In this document: positions 9,047 through 18,674 of the stretch, in pieces
How the letters are laid out: every line of letters begins with the position of its first letter
Position numbering within the stretch: position 1 is the stretch's first letter
From: an uncultured SAR116 cluster alpha proteobacterium
Lineage (GTDB): Bacteria; Pseudomonadota; Alphaproteobacteria; Puniceispirillales; Marisalimonadaceae
Direction of reading: 5' to 3'
DNA length: 40,096 nt
NCBI GenBank assembly: GCA_902539895.1
Contig: CACBMD010000013.1
Coordinates: forward strand, 1-40,096
Notes under the pieces: generated by a model
Told to the model about the DNA's origin: nothing
Database searches by the model: none
What the model saw: the letters and a program-made list of their open reading frames with translations, nothing else
Translations under genes and position numbers: made by a program

Positions 9047-9125
9047 TATTACTATTGATTTAGCTACAAAAAAGTATATTTATCATATATATTAATACCA
9101 CGATCTTGTATTTATAGGTGATAAA

Positions 9126-9608
9126 ATGTCAAAATTTTGCCCTGAATGGATTTATTCTACATTTGCTGCACAGACCAGCAAAGAATTTTTATCTTCAAAT
9201 AATTCTATTGCTGCTATTTCAAGGAAATATTCAACAGCAATTTCTGAACGATTTAATGAAGTAAAGTTTGAAGAAACTATGGATTTAGCCGAAAAAATCC
9301 TTCAATTTTTATCTGAGATTAATGCTGGTGAAGACGCAGTTAATTACATAAATGATTACATTCATTATAGAGTTAGATATGAATCAGGCGGAAGCGAAAG
9401 AAAATTATCTGGAATGTTTTCGTCTGCTTTTAATCCGACAAAAGTTAAAGAATATGGTTCAGATAAATGCTTTAAAATATTTAAAGCTACAGTTTTTAGT
9501 ATAAGAAATGAGGCACTTCCTAAAGCAGAACCTGGATGGTTGATTACAGATGTAGAAGATATCGATTGGGTAGGTGAAGTCGTTAGTCAAGAAACTGAAT
9601 TATTTTAA
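9126..9608 (+). CDS. Unknown protein downstream of fliS
   Basis: A 160-residue soluble protein that I do not recognise. It has no signal peptide or membrane segment. The first two thirds look helical (MDLAEKILQFLSEINAGEDA, then YINDYIHYRVRYESGG). A Tyr-rich and basic centre is followed by an acidic C-terminus (ITDVEDIDWVGEVVSQETEL). It starts 79 bases after fliS on the same strand and ends 8 bases before the convergent flgL stop. AGGTG lies 7 bases before the ATG. Its position suggests a flagellar accessory or chaperone-like factor, but the sequence does not show a function. Confidence 0.75.
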   Translation: MSKFCPEWIYSTFAAQTSKEFLSSNNSIAAISRKYSTAISERFNEVKFEETMDLAEKILQFLSEINAGEDAVNYINDYIHYRVRYESGGSERKLSGMFSSAFNPTKVKEYGSDKCFKIFKATVFSIRNEALPKAEPGWLITDVEDIDWVGEVVSQETELF

Positions 9609-9616
9609 ACTTTCGA

Positions 9617-10897
9617 TTATCTTAAATAATCAAATAAATTAAGTTGTGAAATTTTTACAAATGATTGCTGACTTGCCTGCATAGACGTCAACATACTTTG
9701 TAAGTTAGTAACTAAAGCTGCAAGATCTGCATCCTTTAAATCACTTACATCTTTTTCAACCCCTAATCTTCGGTTAGCTAAAAGCTCTACTTGTCTTTCA
9801 AGAGAGTTAGTTCTAGCTCCAATTTCACCTCTATTATTTGCAATATGTACCTGAGTTGAAGCTACATTATCAAGTTGTTTTGACGGTAATTGATCATTGT
9901 CATATAACTTCTGAACACCACCTATGTTGTTTCCAATTCCATCTGTAGGTTGAACTTTAAAAAATGAAGAAGGATCTTTTTGTGCAGTGTCAATCCCGTA
10001 AACTGAAAGATTCTTGATTTCCATTGGACCGTTAACTGAATCAGTTAATTTAATTGTTTTTCCATCATCCATAATTGTTGCATCAACCCCAGTATTGCCA
10101 ATATTAATTTGTCTTACAAACTCTGCAGGATCTTCGCCTGTAATTTCAGCTGTAATTGTTGCTGTACCCAAATTTCCTGTTAAATCAAAAGTCCATGTGC
10201 CAGGGTTTTTATTCTCAAAAGTAAGTTCTGCTACACCTGTTGATTTAACTGAATCGACACCTCCAGAAGCCGTCCTTATTGAATAGCTAATATCTTCTAA
10301 CATTTGGAAAATTGAAACATTCTCTCCTGATGGTCCCTTTACAGCTTGAAATAAAGTTCCACCATCAAGAGTTGTTTCCATCACTCTTGACTCAGAAATT
10401 GATAAAGATGCTATACCCCTATCTCCTTTGTAATTTATTTTGCCAGTTAGATCTTTTACAAAAGGAATAGTATTTGTTTTGTAGCCACTGAATAAAAAAC
10501 TTCCATTACTATCTTGTGCATTAGCTAAACTTAATATTTCTTCTTTCATCTGATCAACTTCAATAGCAATTGCTTCTCTATCTGATGCACCTAAAACGTC
10601 ACTTGAAGCCTGGATGATCAATTCCTGAACTCTTATAAAAACATTTGATAAGTTTTCTAAATTTTTATCTATTAATGATAATCTATCATCAGCTGAATTT
10701 ACGTTTCTCTCATATTGTTCAATTTGCTTTTTAACAACATTTAGGCCTGATAACTCAACAGATCCAACTGGATCATCTGAAGCCCTTAAAATATTTTCAC
10801 CAGTAGCAATTTTATTCTGAAGATCTTGAAGTTCTTCAGTTGTTGATGAAAATTGTTTTAATTGCTGTTGATTAAATAATTTTGAACTAATCTGCAT
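9617..10897 (-). CDS. flgL: Flagellar hook-filament junction protein FlgL (HAP3)
   Basis: FlgL forms the outer of two adaptor rings between hook and filament. The N-terminus has the flagellin-like pattern of the family (LQDLQNKIATGENILRASDD, then ANSADD-type motif NVNSADDRLSLIDKNLENLS). The C-terminus ends as FlgL does, with a helix containing DLKDADLAALVTNLQSMLTS and then ISQLNLFDYLR. At 426 residues it is close to normal size. Unlike its partner FlgK and the flagellin it caps onto, it shows no type I or II repeats, so the expansion is selective. It is the last gene of the flgG-L run and starts 18 bases after flgK. Confidence 0.95.
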   Translation of the reverse strand: MQISSKLFNQQQLKQFSSTTEELQDLQNKIATGENILRASDDPVGSVELSGLNVVKKQIEQYERNVNSADDRLSLIDKNLENLSNVFIRVQELIIQASSDVLGASDREAIAIEVDQMKEEILSLANAQDSNGSFLFSGYKTNTIPFVKDLTGKINYKGDRGIASLSISESRVMETTLDGGTLFQAVKGPSGENVSIFQMLEDISYSIRTASGGVDSVKSTGVAELTFENKNPGTWTFDLTGNLGTATITAEITGEDPAEFVRQINIGNTGVDATIMDDGKTIKLTDSVNGPMEIKNLSVYGIDTAQKDPSSFFKVQPTDGIGNNIGGVQKLYDNDQLPSKQLDNVASTQVHIANNRGEIGARTNSLERQVELLANRRLGVEKDVSDLKDADLAALVTNLQSMLTSMQASQQSFVKISQLNLFDYLR

Positions 10898-10915
10898 TTT
10901 AAATAACTCTAATTA

Positions 10916-13900
10916 CTAAACAACCTCTATTAGAGATTGGAACATTTCTTTAGCAGTTTGCAAAATTCGTGCCGAAGCTTGATATGCTTGTTGAAACTCG
11001 AGTAAGTGTGCAGCTTCTTCATCAAGATTAACTCCAGCAAATTCACTTTGACTTGCCTCTGCTGCATCTAATGTGCTTGATGCTGAATCGAGAGATAACT
11101 TACTTGCTTGAACATTTGATCCTACTTTAGCAACAGTAGTATTAAAAATTTCTTGAAAATTTCCTTTATTGCCACCTGATTTGTCTGACCCTTGAAGACC
11201 TAAAATATTTACAATGTTTCTGTTGTCTCCAAAACCATCCTTATTACTTGAAAAATCAAAGCTATTATTAACTATAGTCTCATCAGAGAATTGAAATTTC
11301 GTATTATTTATTTCAAAAACTCTGTTAACGTCTAAAATTCTTGATGCGATCGAATGACCAGAAACTTTATCAAAAATTTCAACTTTATTCTTATTTGACG
11401 AATCTACCTTAATTGTAAGTTCAGGTATATCTTCTGTATATTCGCTCTCTGAAAATTTATCATATTCAGCACTAATTTTTCTAGCACCACCTCCCATAAC
11501 AAAGGTAATCAAATCCTCTGGTGGTAAATTTGTTAAACTTATTTTTTCTGCAACTGAATTTTGAATTGAACCAGATGGTACATCAACTTTTACTGGCTCA
11601 CCTGAGAACGATGAAACCTTAAGACTATCATTATCAATAACAGCTCTAATGTTTTGAGTTTTTAAGCCATATACAAAATCGGCATTAGGACTGCTTTCAA
11701 TTTTAAAGTCAACTTTATCAATAGTATTGCTTAATGATAATCTACCAACTTTTTGAGTACCTACCTTTACTGTTGAAGCAGATGCACTTGTAGGCACTAT
11801 AGATGAAATCTGAGTAAATACTTTGGTTCCTGTTACAATTTCATTAGCTGCTTTTGCAGTTAAAACTTCAGTTTGTGCGTTACCAAATTGATCCAAACCT
11901 GTAATTGTATATTTTTCTCCAACATCAGAACCTGCTGGTGTGATTGTAATTACCTGTGGCTCCATAACTACCTGAGTTGCTTGTATTCCAACCTTAATAG
12001 TACTTGCTGAATTGTTGGCGACAGTAATAGATGAAATTTCATTAAAAGAAATTGTACCAGTTACTGTAGAGTTGTTACCTCCAGAAATTGTCTCAGTTTT
12101 AAAAACACCAGATGTATCGTAACCTGAAACCACAAAAGAGTTACTTTCTTCATTTCCATTACAAAAAATGGTTACTTTGCCATTTAATGATTTAGATTTT
12201 GCCAAGGCCCCTTCTAAATATAAATTACCTGCTGTAACTGATTGACTTGTTAACAGACCATCATCGTCAGTGGTAGATAAAATACCATCAGTAATTATAC
12301 CAACTCCTGCCGACATATTGCCATTATATATAGAGGCGTCATCAGTCATGCCTGATGTTTCATTCCAAGACATTGTTATAGAACTTGGTGGTGAGCCACT
12401 AAGTGCTGATCCATCACTATTGAAAAATACTGGAACTTTTTTACTATCAAATTTTACAGTATAATTTGACTTTACATTGTTTTCAGTAACTTCAATACCA
12501 ATTGCTGGACTAGATGTTGTGGGTTGAACAACAAAATTTCCAAGCATTGTTGTTGTTCCTTCTTTTAAACCAAAAGTTTCAGCATTAGCAGTATTCGCGG
12601 TATTAGAAACTAATTTAAATTGAGCACCTTCAATTGTACCTTCTGCTGTTGCTATAAGCTCATATCCAGGTGCTGTTCCAATTTCAACGTTACCTGTAGT
12701 ATTTGAAGCTGGAGTAATTGAGTGGATTGTTTTAAATAAACCTGAAGATACAACAGTTTTTCCAGAATTTGGCCCAAAAATAGTTTCAGTTTTACTTAAT
12801 CCATCTGTACCTGTACCAACTATTGTAAATGAATTACTACTTTCATCTGCAGTGGCAGTAATAGACATTCTTGTGCCTAGTGATGAAACAAAGGCAGGTG
12901 TAGTTCCAATTTCAACATCGCCATGGTCACCATTAACTCTTATCTCAGTAACTGTTTTAAAAACTTTAGTTCCTGTATTGGTTGCATTCTGCCCATTCAC
13001 ACCATTAATTTCATCAGTTATTAGATTACCGTCTAGATCAGTACCAGTAATAGTGATTTTAAAAGCAGTATTATCATCGTTGTCGGTATTTTTAATTGTT
13101 ATTCTAGAATTAAGAGATGTGCTATCTTTTAGTGCTCCAGTAAGTGGAATTACCGGAAAATTAGCATTTGATGGGTCTGGATTCATATCTTGAACAATCC
13201 CATCACTATCTGCTGCTGTAGAATTTAAGCCATTAATAGTTAGGGGTGTTGCTGCAGTACCAGTCTGGGATACTGCAATCAAATTATTTATATTTTCTGA
13301 TGTTCCATTAAAGCGTGCTTTAATTCTATTTGTTTCAGGTCCCTCAACAATCAATTCTCCAGACGCCATTTTAAGAGTATAGACTTGTCCTTCAAAACTT
13401 AAATCTACAGATTTTCCATCTTGAGGTAGTGCATTAAGCACAACACTTTTTACTTGAGATGTTGGCGTTTGAGATCTAAGTGATGTAAGCAATGCAGTAG
13501 AAATTTCTTTTTGTGTATCAATGTTTAATGCATTTGCATCGATGGTTGTGTTCCAATTTCCGTCAGCTGCTTTAGTTCCAATCTTAATTTGTCCATTACT
13601 AGTACCTGAAGAGTTTATAGATGTAACAGACTTAAAAATATTGGTTGTAGTTACAACACCACCATTTGATCCAGCTATTCTTTCTGAAATAACTTCGTTA
13701 TTCAGACCCAACCCAGCAATCACAAACGTTGTACCCGTTGTATCTTCTCTACTCTTAATTTGAATTTTTGCTCCAAGATAATTAGACGTGCGCAATACAC
13801 CATTCATTGAAATGGCACCTGAAGAAAAATTTGTTAATTGAACCAAGCTATCATCGTCATTAATATCATTATGACCAATTGTTCCAATATTTATATTACC

Positions 13901-16900
13901 ACCTGGTCTAACAGTAGAGCTTATAGAACTTATAGTAGTAAATTTTGTAGAACCTTCAACTGTATTGGCTACTGTTCCAATCTTAATGTTGCCACTTGCA
14001 GTAACTGAAGTCGTAATTGAAGATATGGTTTTAAATTTTTTTGTACCTTCAGCTGTATTATTAGCTGTCGCACCTTTAATTTGTTCAGTAATAATAGTAC
14101 CATCTGCGTTTTTTCCAGTCACTGTAAATATATTTCCGCTTTCATCCGCAGAGGAGAAAATGGTTACAGCTGCATTTATATTGTTGACACCTACACCACT
14201 TAAAGAACCATTAAGTGAAATAGCACCTGCAGAACCAGGATTTCCTAAAGTGAATAAGCTATCATCATCAATAGATCTCGCACCTGTAATTTGTTCTGTA
14301 ATAGTTGAACCATTTGAGTTTGTTCCAGTAACAGTAAATATGTTTGCGCTTTCATCCGCAGAACAATAAATGGTTACAACTGCATTTAAATCATTAGCAT
14401 CTTTTAATGCTCCATCAAGTGTAATAGTTCCCGAAGAATTAGGTCTCTTTGAGGTGAACAAACTATCATTATCACTCACGAATAATTTATAATCTTTTTG
14501 ATTTAAATCAATTCCATACTTTGATAAACCAACAATAGCCTTTTTACCATTAGGAGATCCAAGACTATTATCTAAGTCATCAAAGATCTCGGGTTTAACA
14601 GTAACAACTTCGCCTGTTTTACTCCTATCAATATTTATATATCCATTAGTTAATGAGTCTATAACTGCTACTTTAGAAACTCCTGAATTTATTTGTGTTG
14701 TAAAAGTTTCACTAGATGTAAATTTTATCTCACCCTTGATATTTGCTGATACTTTCTTTGTATTACTAATGTCTATTAATAATTTTGAATTTAATTGAGA
14801 GTCGTTTTCACTAAATTTTTCAAAATCTTTTCCAAATCCTTCAAGATAAAAATCTGAGGGTGCAGTTATATTTTTTAAATTAATGTCATATCCATCTTTA
14901 GATTCAATGATTATTTTCTTAAAATCAGACGTAACTGTTGCTAATAAACCTGTCTGTGAAGAATACTCATTAATTCTTTTTGCAAGTGCTGAAATATCGC
15001 TGGCATCGATACTTGCGTTGATTGATACTGCATCAGAGTTTTTACCCTTTAAATCGAATGTTATTGCGCCACTAACACCATCATCAAACGGACCAAGTAA
15101 AACTCTTGTATTTGCTGATACATTTACTCCAGTACCCGCTAACTCGGTATTTAATTTATTAGCTAAATAAAAAGCACTAGAACCCACGGGTACATTTGTA
15201 GTTTTTTCTATATTATCATCATTAATAACTTTAAGAGTGTAGCCAACAGCTTCTGTTCCTATAGTTATCTTGCCAGCTGAATCACCATCTATACTTATAT
15301 TTCTTACCCTGCTGAAAACTTTACTACCAACTGCTGTAGTTGCATTACCACCAGGAATAGTTTCAGTTTGATATAATCCATCTAAATCATAACCTGTAAC
15401 GGTAAATGTTCTTCCTGATTCATCTTTCTCACATGCAATTGAAATATATGAATTAAGTTCTTTTGAATGTATTTTTGTTCCATCAAGTGTTATAATTCCA
15501 GAAGAAAAATCTTTTATTGAGGCGCCATTTGCGTGTGCTGCTGCTGTAGATGTAAGATTGTTAACTGTTGTTCCCCTAACTACACCTGTAAAAGAAGTTG
15601 CAGTTACGCCAGTATAAGTCACATATTCTGATCCAATTAACAATGTACCAGATGCAGGATATCCTGTTGTACTTGCGACATTAATGGTAGTAGCCGTAGG
15701 GTTTAATGCTTGAGAAATGGTTGTATTTCTATCATGTTTTGCAGCTGTTGTACTACTTACTGCTCTGGTTACCCCAGTAAAAGTTGTTCCTGTTTTACCT
15801 GTGTATGTAAAAAGCTCGTTACCAATTTGAATAGCACCAGCAGAATCAAATGCTGAAGTGTCTGCTACAGTTATTGTTCCTGAACTAGACATGATGTCGC
15901 CACTTCCAATAACTAAATTAACAGCAGCGCTATGTGCATGATTCTCAGCAGTACTACCTTCTTGAGCTCTGGTTACACCTGTTAGATTATTTCCATTGAC
16001 ACCTGTATATGTGAAATATTCAGAACCAATTTTAATTGTTCCTCCGGCACTAGGAAAACCTGTAGTAGACTGAAGTGGTATTTGAGTAACAGCGCTAGTA
16101 CCTAATGTTCCACCAGAGTTATTGTAAGTTGATTCTCCTCCTCTGACAGTGGTTGCAGCAGTATAATTTAATGATGTTTCTCTTAATGTAGTTTCAATCA
16201 ACGATACAGTCTTGGAAGTTAACAAACCATCCATATCTGTTTCTTGTTCATTATAACTAAGGTTTGATCCAAAACTACTTACAAAATCTCCACTTGCTGT
16301 TTTCCTTGTTATGTTTGTGCCTCTATAATTATTGTTTAAATAATCATTTCTATATTCAGCACTCTCTAAAAATCCATTTTCTTTTTTTATTAATGAAGCT
16401 ATTTGTATTGCATTAAGTGATGTTCCTGATACATGCCTACCATCTCTTGTAAAAATCTGTAAATTACTAGCTACTGTTTCACCAGCTGTTAAATTCGTAA
16501 TTGAGGGAGTAAATGAATTACCTTTAGACAAAATTGAAGAACTCTCAATATCTAAAGAAGATGAAGCAATTGTAAGATAACCATTTGATCCAGTGGCAAA
16601 TAAACCTAATTTTTTAAAATCATGTTGACTTTTCCCGTCTAACATTAAACCAGAGTTTAGCAAGTTAGCAAATTCTTCAACTGATCTGATGCCATCTCCA
16701 GGATCTGTTGCTGCAGAACTAATAGTAATTTCTTCATTATTACTACCGTCTGTAAGTTTAATACTAAATGATGAAAAACCTTTGATATCTGCATCTGAAA
16801 TTGTAAATGTAGCTGATGATTGGTTTCCAAGAGAACTTAAATTGATTGATTTAGTCGTTGAAGGAATTGTGGTTACAGGACCGTCTTTTAAAAAAGTTGT

Positions 16901-18331
16901 AGCAACTAGAGGGTTTCCACTAGAGGAAAAAACTTCATCAATAGTAGAAGGATAATCTATAATAGCTTGTGTTGTTGTACCTATAATGTTTAATTCTACA
17001 TTACCTACATTGGATGCACTTTTTGAAACTAAATTTCTTGAAGCAGCTGCAAAATCTTCAGGATTTTGAAGATTAAATTTCATAGCTCCCGCTTTTGTTA
17101 AAGATGGAGATATTTGAAAACCATCACCATCTCGGGGTTGACCAATAATTTCAACTTGAAATCCATTAAAATTAATTTTATTTCCTACAGCCTTAGACAA
17201 ACCCTTGGAGTCTCTTATTTCCCAGTTATTATTTATTTTTGAATAATTAACTAAAATTTTCTCTTGGGTAATTTTACTTGGATCACCCTCAATTATGTTA
17301 AATTTTAATTGTGATTTATTATTAAAGTTAGCTTGTGGTAACATTGAATTCACAGAAAACATAGCTTTTCCAGATTTACCATTTAGATCAATTCCAGAGG
17401 TTTGAATTTCATTTACATCATTTGAAAATTGTTCTGCAAGTTGACTTATTTCGCTACTCACTGAATCAACTAAATTATAGAATTTTGAGATTCCATTTAT
17501 AATTCCAGAAGAAAAAATTCCTGGATTTTTTTTACCACCACCTTCATTTATAACTAATGAAACATTTTTATCATCAAACGAAGATGAAATGGTTGAGCCT
17601 TTAGCTCTGTTGACTAAAAAAGCACCATTACCTGAGTCACCCAGTCTTACTATTGCCTCCCCCGTACCTGCATAATCAACAGTAAAATTTAAAAGTTTTG
17701 ATAAATCTATAAGCAACTTGTCTCTTGCATCCAAGACATCGTTTGATGCTTCACTTGAACCACTAGTGGCAATTAGTTTATTTATTTCTACCAACTGATT
17801 TATATATAAGTTAGCTTCTTCTATTTTGATGTCGATTTGCTTTATTGAGTTTGATTTAAAATTTTTAAATTGATTATCATAATTATTAAATGCAGAAGCC
17901 AGTGCTTTACCAGCTTCTAATGATACTGTTCTTGCAGAAATACTATCAGGATTACTTGCTACGTCTTGAAGAGTATCAAAAAATCTACCTATAAAGACAC
18001 CTAAATCACTTCCTGAGGGTAATAACATATTTTCTAAGTCACTCAGCTTAGAAACGAAATCATTTAACATTTCATAATCAGATTGTGAGGTTCTCGTTTT
18101 ATCTGCAAGATAAGCGTCAAACGATCTGCGAACATTAGTAACCCTGACACCCAATCCTGAGTTATCTGAAACGTTTGTTGGTCCACCTGTTACGCCAGCA
18201 ACTTCACTTATATCTGCACTTCTTTTATTGTATCCATCAGTGTTTATGTTAGCAATATTCTGACCTGTTACTGATAAAGCCTGTCTATATGCTTGAACAC
18301 CTGTTTTTCCAATTTCAAATAAGGAGGCCAT
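10916..18331 (-). CDS. flgK: Giant hook-associated protein FlgK (HAP1)
   Basis: FlgK forms the inner adaptor ring between hook and filament. Its ends are typical: N-terminal TGVQAYRQALSVTGQNIANI, NTDGYNKRSADI, then a long helical D1 to about residue 330; C-terminal ASKLSLDSASSTLDAAEASQ, GVNLDEEAAHLLEFQQAYQA and SARILQTAKEMFQSLIEVV. The protein is 2471 residues, against roughly 450 to 700 commonly, so some 1900 to 2000 residues are inserted in the surface-exposed middle. That insert holds three type II repeats (about residues 744-937) and eight type I modules (one at about 961-1033, seven at about 1317-2195). No frameshift or stop interrupts the reading frame. The start codon overlaps the flgJ stop as TAATG, with AAGGAGG-like sequence absent; translation may be coupled. 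It is the largest gene in the window. Confidence 0.95.
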   Translation of the reverse strand: MASLFEIGKTGVQAYRQALSVTGQNIANINTDGYNKRSADISEVAGVTGGPTNVSDNSGLGVRVTNVRRSFDAYLADKTRTSQSDYEMLNDFVSKLSDLENMLLPSGSDLGVFIGRFFDTLQDVASNPDSISARTVSLEAGKALASAFNNYDNQFKNFKSNSIKQIDIKIEEANLYINQLVEINKLIATSGSSEASNDVLDARDKLLIDLSKLLNFTVDYAGTGEAIVRLGDSGNGAFLVNRAKGSTISSSFDDKNVSLVINEGGGKKNPGIFSSGIINGISKFYNLVDSVSSEISQLAEQFSNDVNEIQTSGIDLNGKSGKAMFSVNSMLPQANFNNKSQLKFNIIEGDPSKITQEKILVNYSKINNNWEIRDSKGLSKAVGNKINFNGFQVEIIGQPRDGDGFQISPSLTKAGAMKFNLQNPEDFAAASRNLVSKSASNVGNVELNIIGTTTQAIIDYPSTIDEVFSSSGNPLVATTFLKDGPVTTIPSTTKSINLSSLGNQSSATFTISDADIKGFSSFSIKLTDGSNNEEITISSAATDPGDGIRSVEEFANLLNSGLMLDGKSQHDFKKLGLFATGSNGYLTIASSSLDIESSSILSKGNSFTPSITNLTAGETVASNLQIFTRDGRHVSGTSLNAIQIASLIKKENGFLESAEYRNDYLNNNYRGTNITRKTASGDFVSSFGSNLSYNEQETDMDGLLTSKTVSLIETTLRETSLNYTAATTVRGGESTYNNSGGTLGTSAVTQIPLQSTTGFPSAGGTIKIGSEYFTYTGVNGNNLTGVTRAQEGSTAENHAHSAAVNLVIGSGDIMSSSGTITVADTSAFDSAGAIQIGNELFTYTGKTGTTFTGVTRAVSSTTAAKHDRNTTISQALNPTATTINVASTTGYPASGTLLIGSEYVTYTGVTATSFTGVVRGTTVNNLTSTAAAHANGASIKDFSSGIITLDGTKIHSKELNSYISIACEKDESGRTFTVTGYDLDGLYQTETIPGGNATTAVGSKVFSRVRNISIDGDSAGKITIGTEAVGYTLKVINDDNIEKTTNVPVGSSAFYLANKLNTELAGTGVNVSANTRVLLGPFDDGVSGAITFDLKGKNSDAVSINASIDASDISALAKRINEYSSQTGLLATVTSDFKKIIIESKDGYDINLKNITAPSDFYLEGFGKDFEKFSENDSQLNSKLLIDISNTKKVSANIKGEIKFTSSETFTTQINSGVSKVAVIDSLTNGYINIDRSKTGEVVTVKPEIFDDLDNSLGSPNGKKAIVGLSKYGIDLNQKDYKLFVSDNDSLFTSKRPNSSGTITLDGALKDANDLNAVVTIYCSADESANIFTVTGTNSNGSTITEQITGARSIDDDSLFTLGNPGSAGAISLNGSLSGVGVNNINAAVTIFSSADESGNIFTVTGKNADGTIITEQIKGATANNTAEGTKKFKTISSITTSVTASGNIKIGTVANTVEGSTKFTTISSISSTVRPGGNINIGTIGHNDINDDDSLVQLTNFSSGAISMNGVLRTSNYLGAKIQIKSREDTTGTTFVIAGLGLNNEVISERIAGSNGGVVTTTNIFKSVTSINSSGTSNGQIKIGTKAADGNWNTTIDANALNIDTQKEISTALLTSLRSQTPTSQVKSVVLNALPQDGKSVDLSFEGQVYTLKMASGELIVEGPETNRIKARFNGTSENINNLIAVSQTGTAATPLTINGLNSTAADSDGIVQDMNPDPSNANFPVIPLTGALKDSTSLNSRITIKNTDNDDNTAFKITITGTDLDGNLITDEINGVNGQNATNTGTKVFKTVTEIRVNGDHGDVEIGTTPAFVSSLGTRMSITATADESSNSFTIVGTGTDGLSKTETIFGPNSGKTVVSSGLFKTIHSITPASNTTGNVEIGTAPGYELIATAEGTIEGAQFKLVSNTANTANAETFGLKEGTTTMLGNFVVQPTTSSPAIGIEVTENNVKSNYTVKFDSKKVPVFFNSDGSALSGSPPSSITMSWNETSGMTDDASIYNGNMSAGVGIITDGILSTTDDDGLLTSQSVTAGNLYLEGALAKSKSLNGKVTIFCNGNEESNSFVVSGYDTSGVFKTETISGGNNSTVTGTISFNEISSITVANNSASTIKVGIQATQVVMEPQVITITPAGSDVGEKYTITGLDQFGNAQTEVLTAKAANEIVTGTKVFTQISSIVPTSASASTVKVGTQKVGRLSLSNTIDKVDFKIESSPNADFVYGLKTQNIRAVIDNDSLKVSSFSGEPVKVDVPSGSIQNSVAEKISLTNLPPEDLITFVMGGGARKISAEYDKFSESEYTEDIPELTIKVDSSNKNKVEIFDKVSGHSIASRILDVNRVFEINNTKFQFSDETIVNNSFDFSSNKDGFGDNRNIVNILGLQGSDKSGGNKGNFQEIFNTTVAKVGSNVQASKLSLDSASSTLDAAEASQSEFAGVNLDEEAAHLLEFQQAYQASARILQTAKEMFQSLIEVV
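11745..14385 (-). repeat. Seven type I repeat modules in FlgK
   Basis: Modules of about 75 to 110 residues at roughly 14210-14385, 13935-14180, 13560-13790, 12890-13110, 12660-12880, 11975-12170 and 11745-11955. The shared core is DESxxxFTVTGxDxxGxxxTExI, then TVxGTKxFKxIxxI, then GxIxIGT. Many are preceded by a DDDGL...GAISLxGAL block. The first is cut short, and the second has a partial inner duplication of its second half. Copies are clearly diverged. Boundaries are approximate. Confidence 0.8.
15230..15450 (-). repeat. Isolated type I module in FlgK
   Basis: ESGRTFTVTGYDLDGLYQTE, then TAVGSKVFSRVRNI, then GKITIGTEA. It directly follows the type II block in the protein and is separated from the other seven modules by unrelated sequence. 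Confidence 0.75.
15515..16100 (-). repeat. Three type II repeats in FlgK
   Basis: In protein order: TTGFPSAGGTIKIGSEYFTY then TGVTRAQEGSTAENH; TSAFDSAGAIQIGNELFTYT then TGVTRAVSSTTAAKH; TTGYPASGTLLIGSEYVTYT then TGVVRGT...TAAAH. Each is about 60 residues. The same repeat occurs three times in FlgE. From memory it resembles a repeat common in cyanophage and pelagiphage tail proteins. Confidence 0.82.
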
Positions 18332-18663
18332 TATTTATCCTTTTTTGGATGCACATGAGGCTGAAATTGTTTTATTAATGCCTCAGCAATACCAAAGTTA
18401 TTCTTTTTGGATAAAATTTCTGAATACTCCATATCAAGCATATTGTTGAATGTATCTTGTGCTTCAGAACTAAATATTCCTTCGGCTAACTTACTTTGCC
18501 TTGCTTGTTTAAGCATTTGATAAACAAAAATAGACTCAAACTGATCAGCAACAATTCCTAAATCATTATTAATATGCTTTTGTAATAAATTGATCTTCTT
18601 TTCATCTACAGATTTTGTAGCTAAATGACTAATTTGATTGACTTTAGATAATGAATTATCCAT
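18331..18663 (-). CDS. flgJ: Rod-binding protein FlgJ, N-terminal domain only
   Basis: A 110-residue protein matching the rod-binding domain of FlgJ, which caps the growing rod. The conserved block is present: ADQFESIFVYQMLKQARQSK, then a short loop and AQDTFNNMLDMEYSEILSKK, then FGIAEALIKQ. The C-terminal muramidase domain found in enteric FlgJ is absent, as in many alphaproteobacteria and others that use a separate lytic enzyme; none is visible in the window. AAAGGATGAG precedes the ATG. The stop codon overlaps the flgK start. Confidence 0.92.
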   Translation of the reverse strand: MDNSLSKVNQISHLATKSVDEKKINLLQKHINNDLGIVADQFESIFVYQMLKQARQSKLAEGIFSSEAQDTFNNMLDMEYSEILSKKNNFGIAEALIKQFQPHVHPKKDK

Positions 18664-18674
18664 TAACTCATCCT

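Noticed and set aside
9609-9631. GATTAT-CTTAA-ATAATC hairpin as a terminator between the 9126 gene and flgL
   Set aside because: It is short, all A-T apart from its end pairs, overlaps the flgL stop and has no proper T run.
12270-15170. Plus-strand open frames opposite flgK, and similar ones opposite flgE, fliD and flagellin
   Set aside because: They mirror the Thr/Ser/Val-rich coding of the minus strand, lack ribosome sites and family motifs, and the minus-strand proteins have clear conserved ends.
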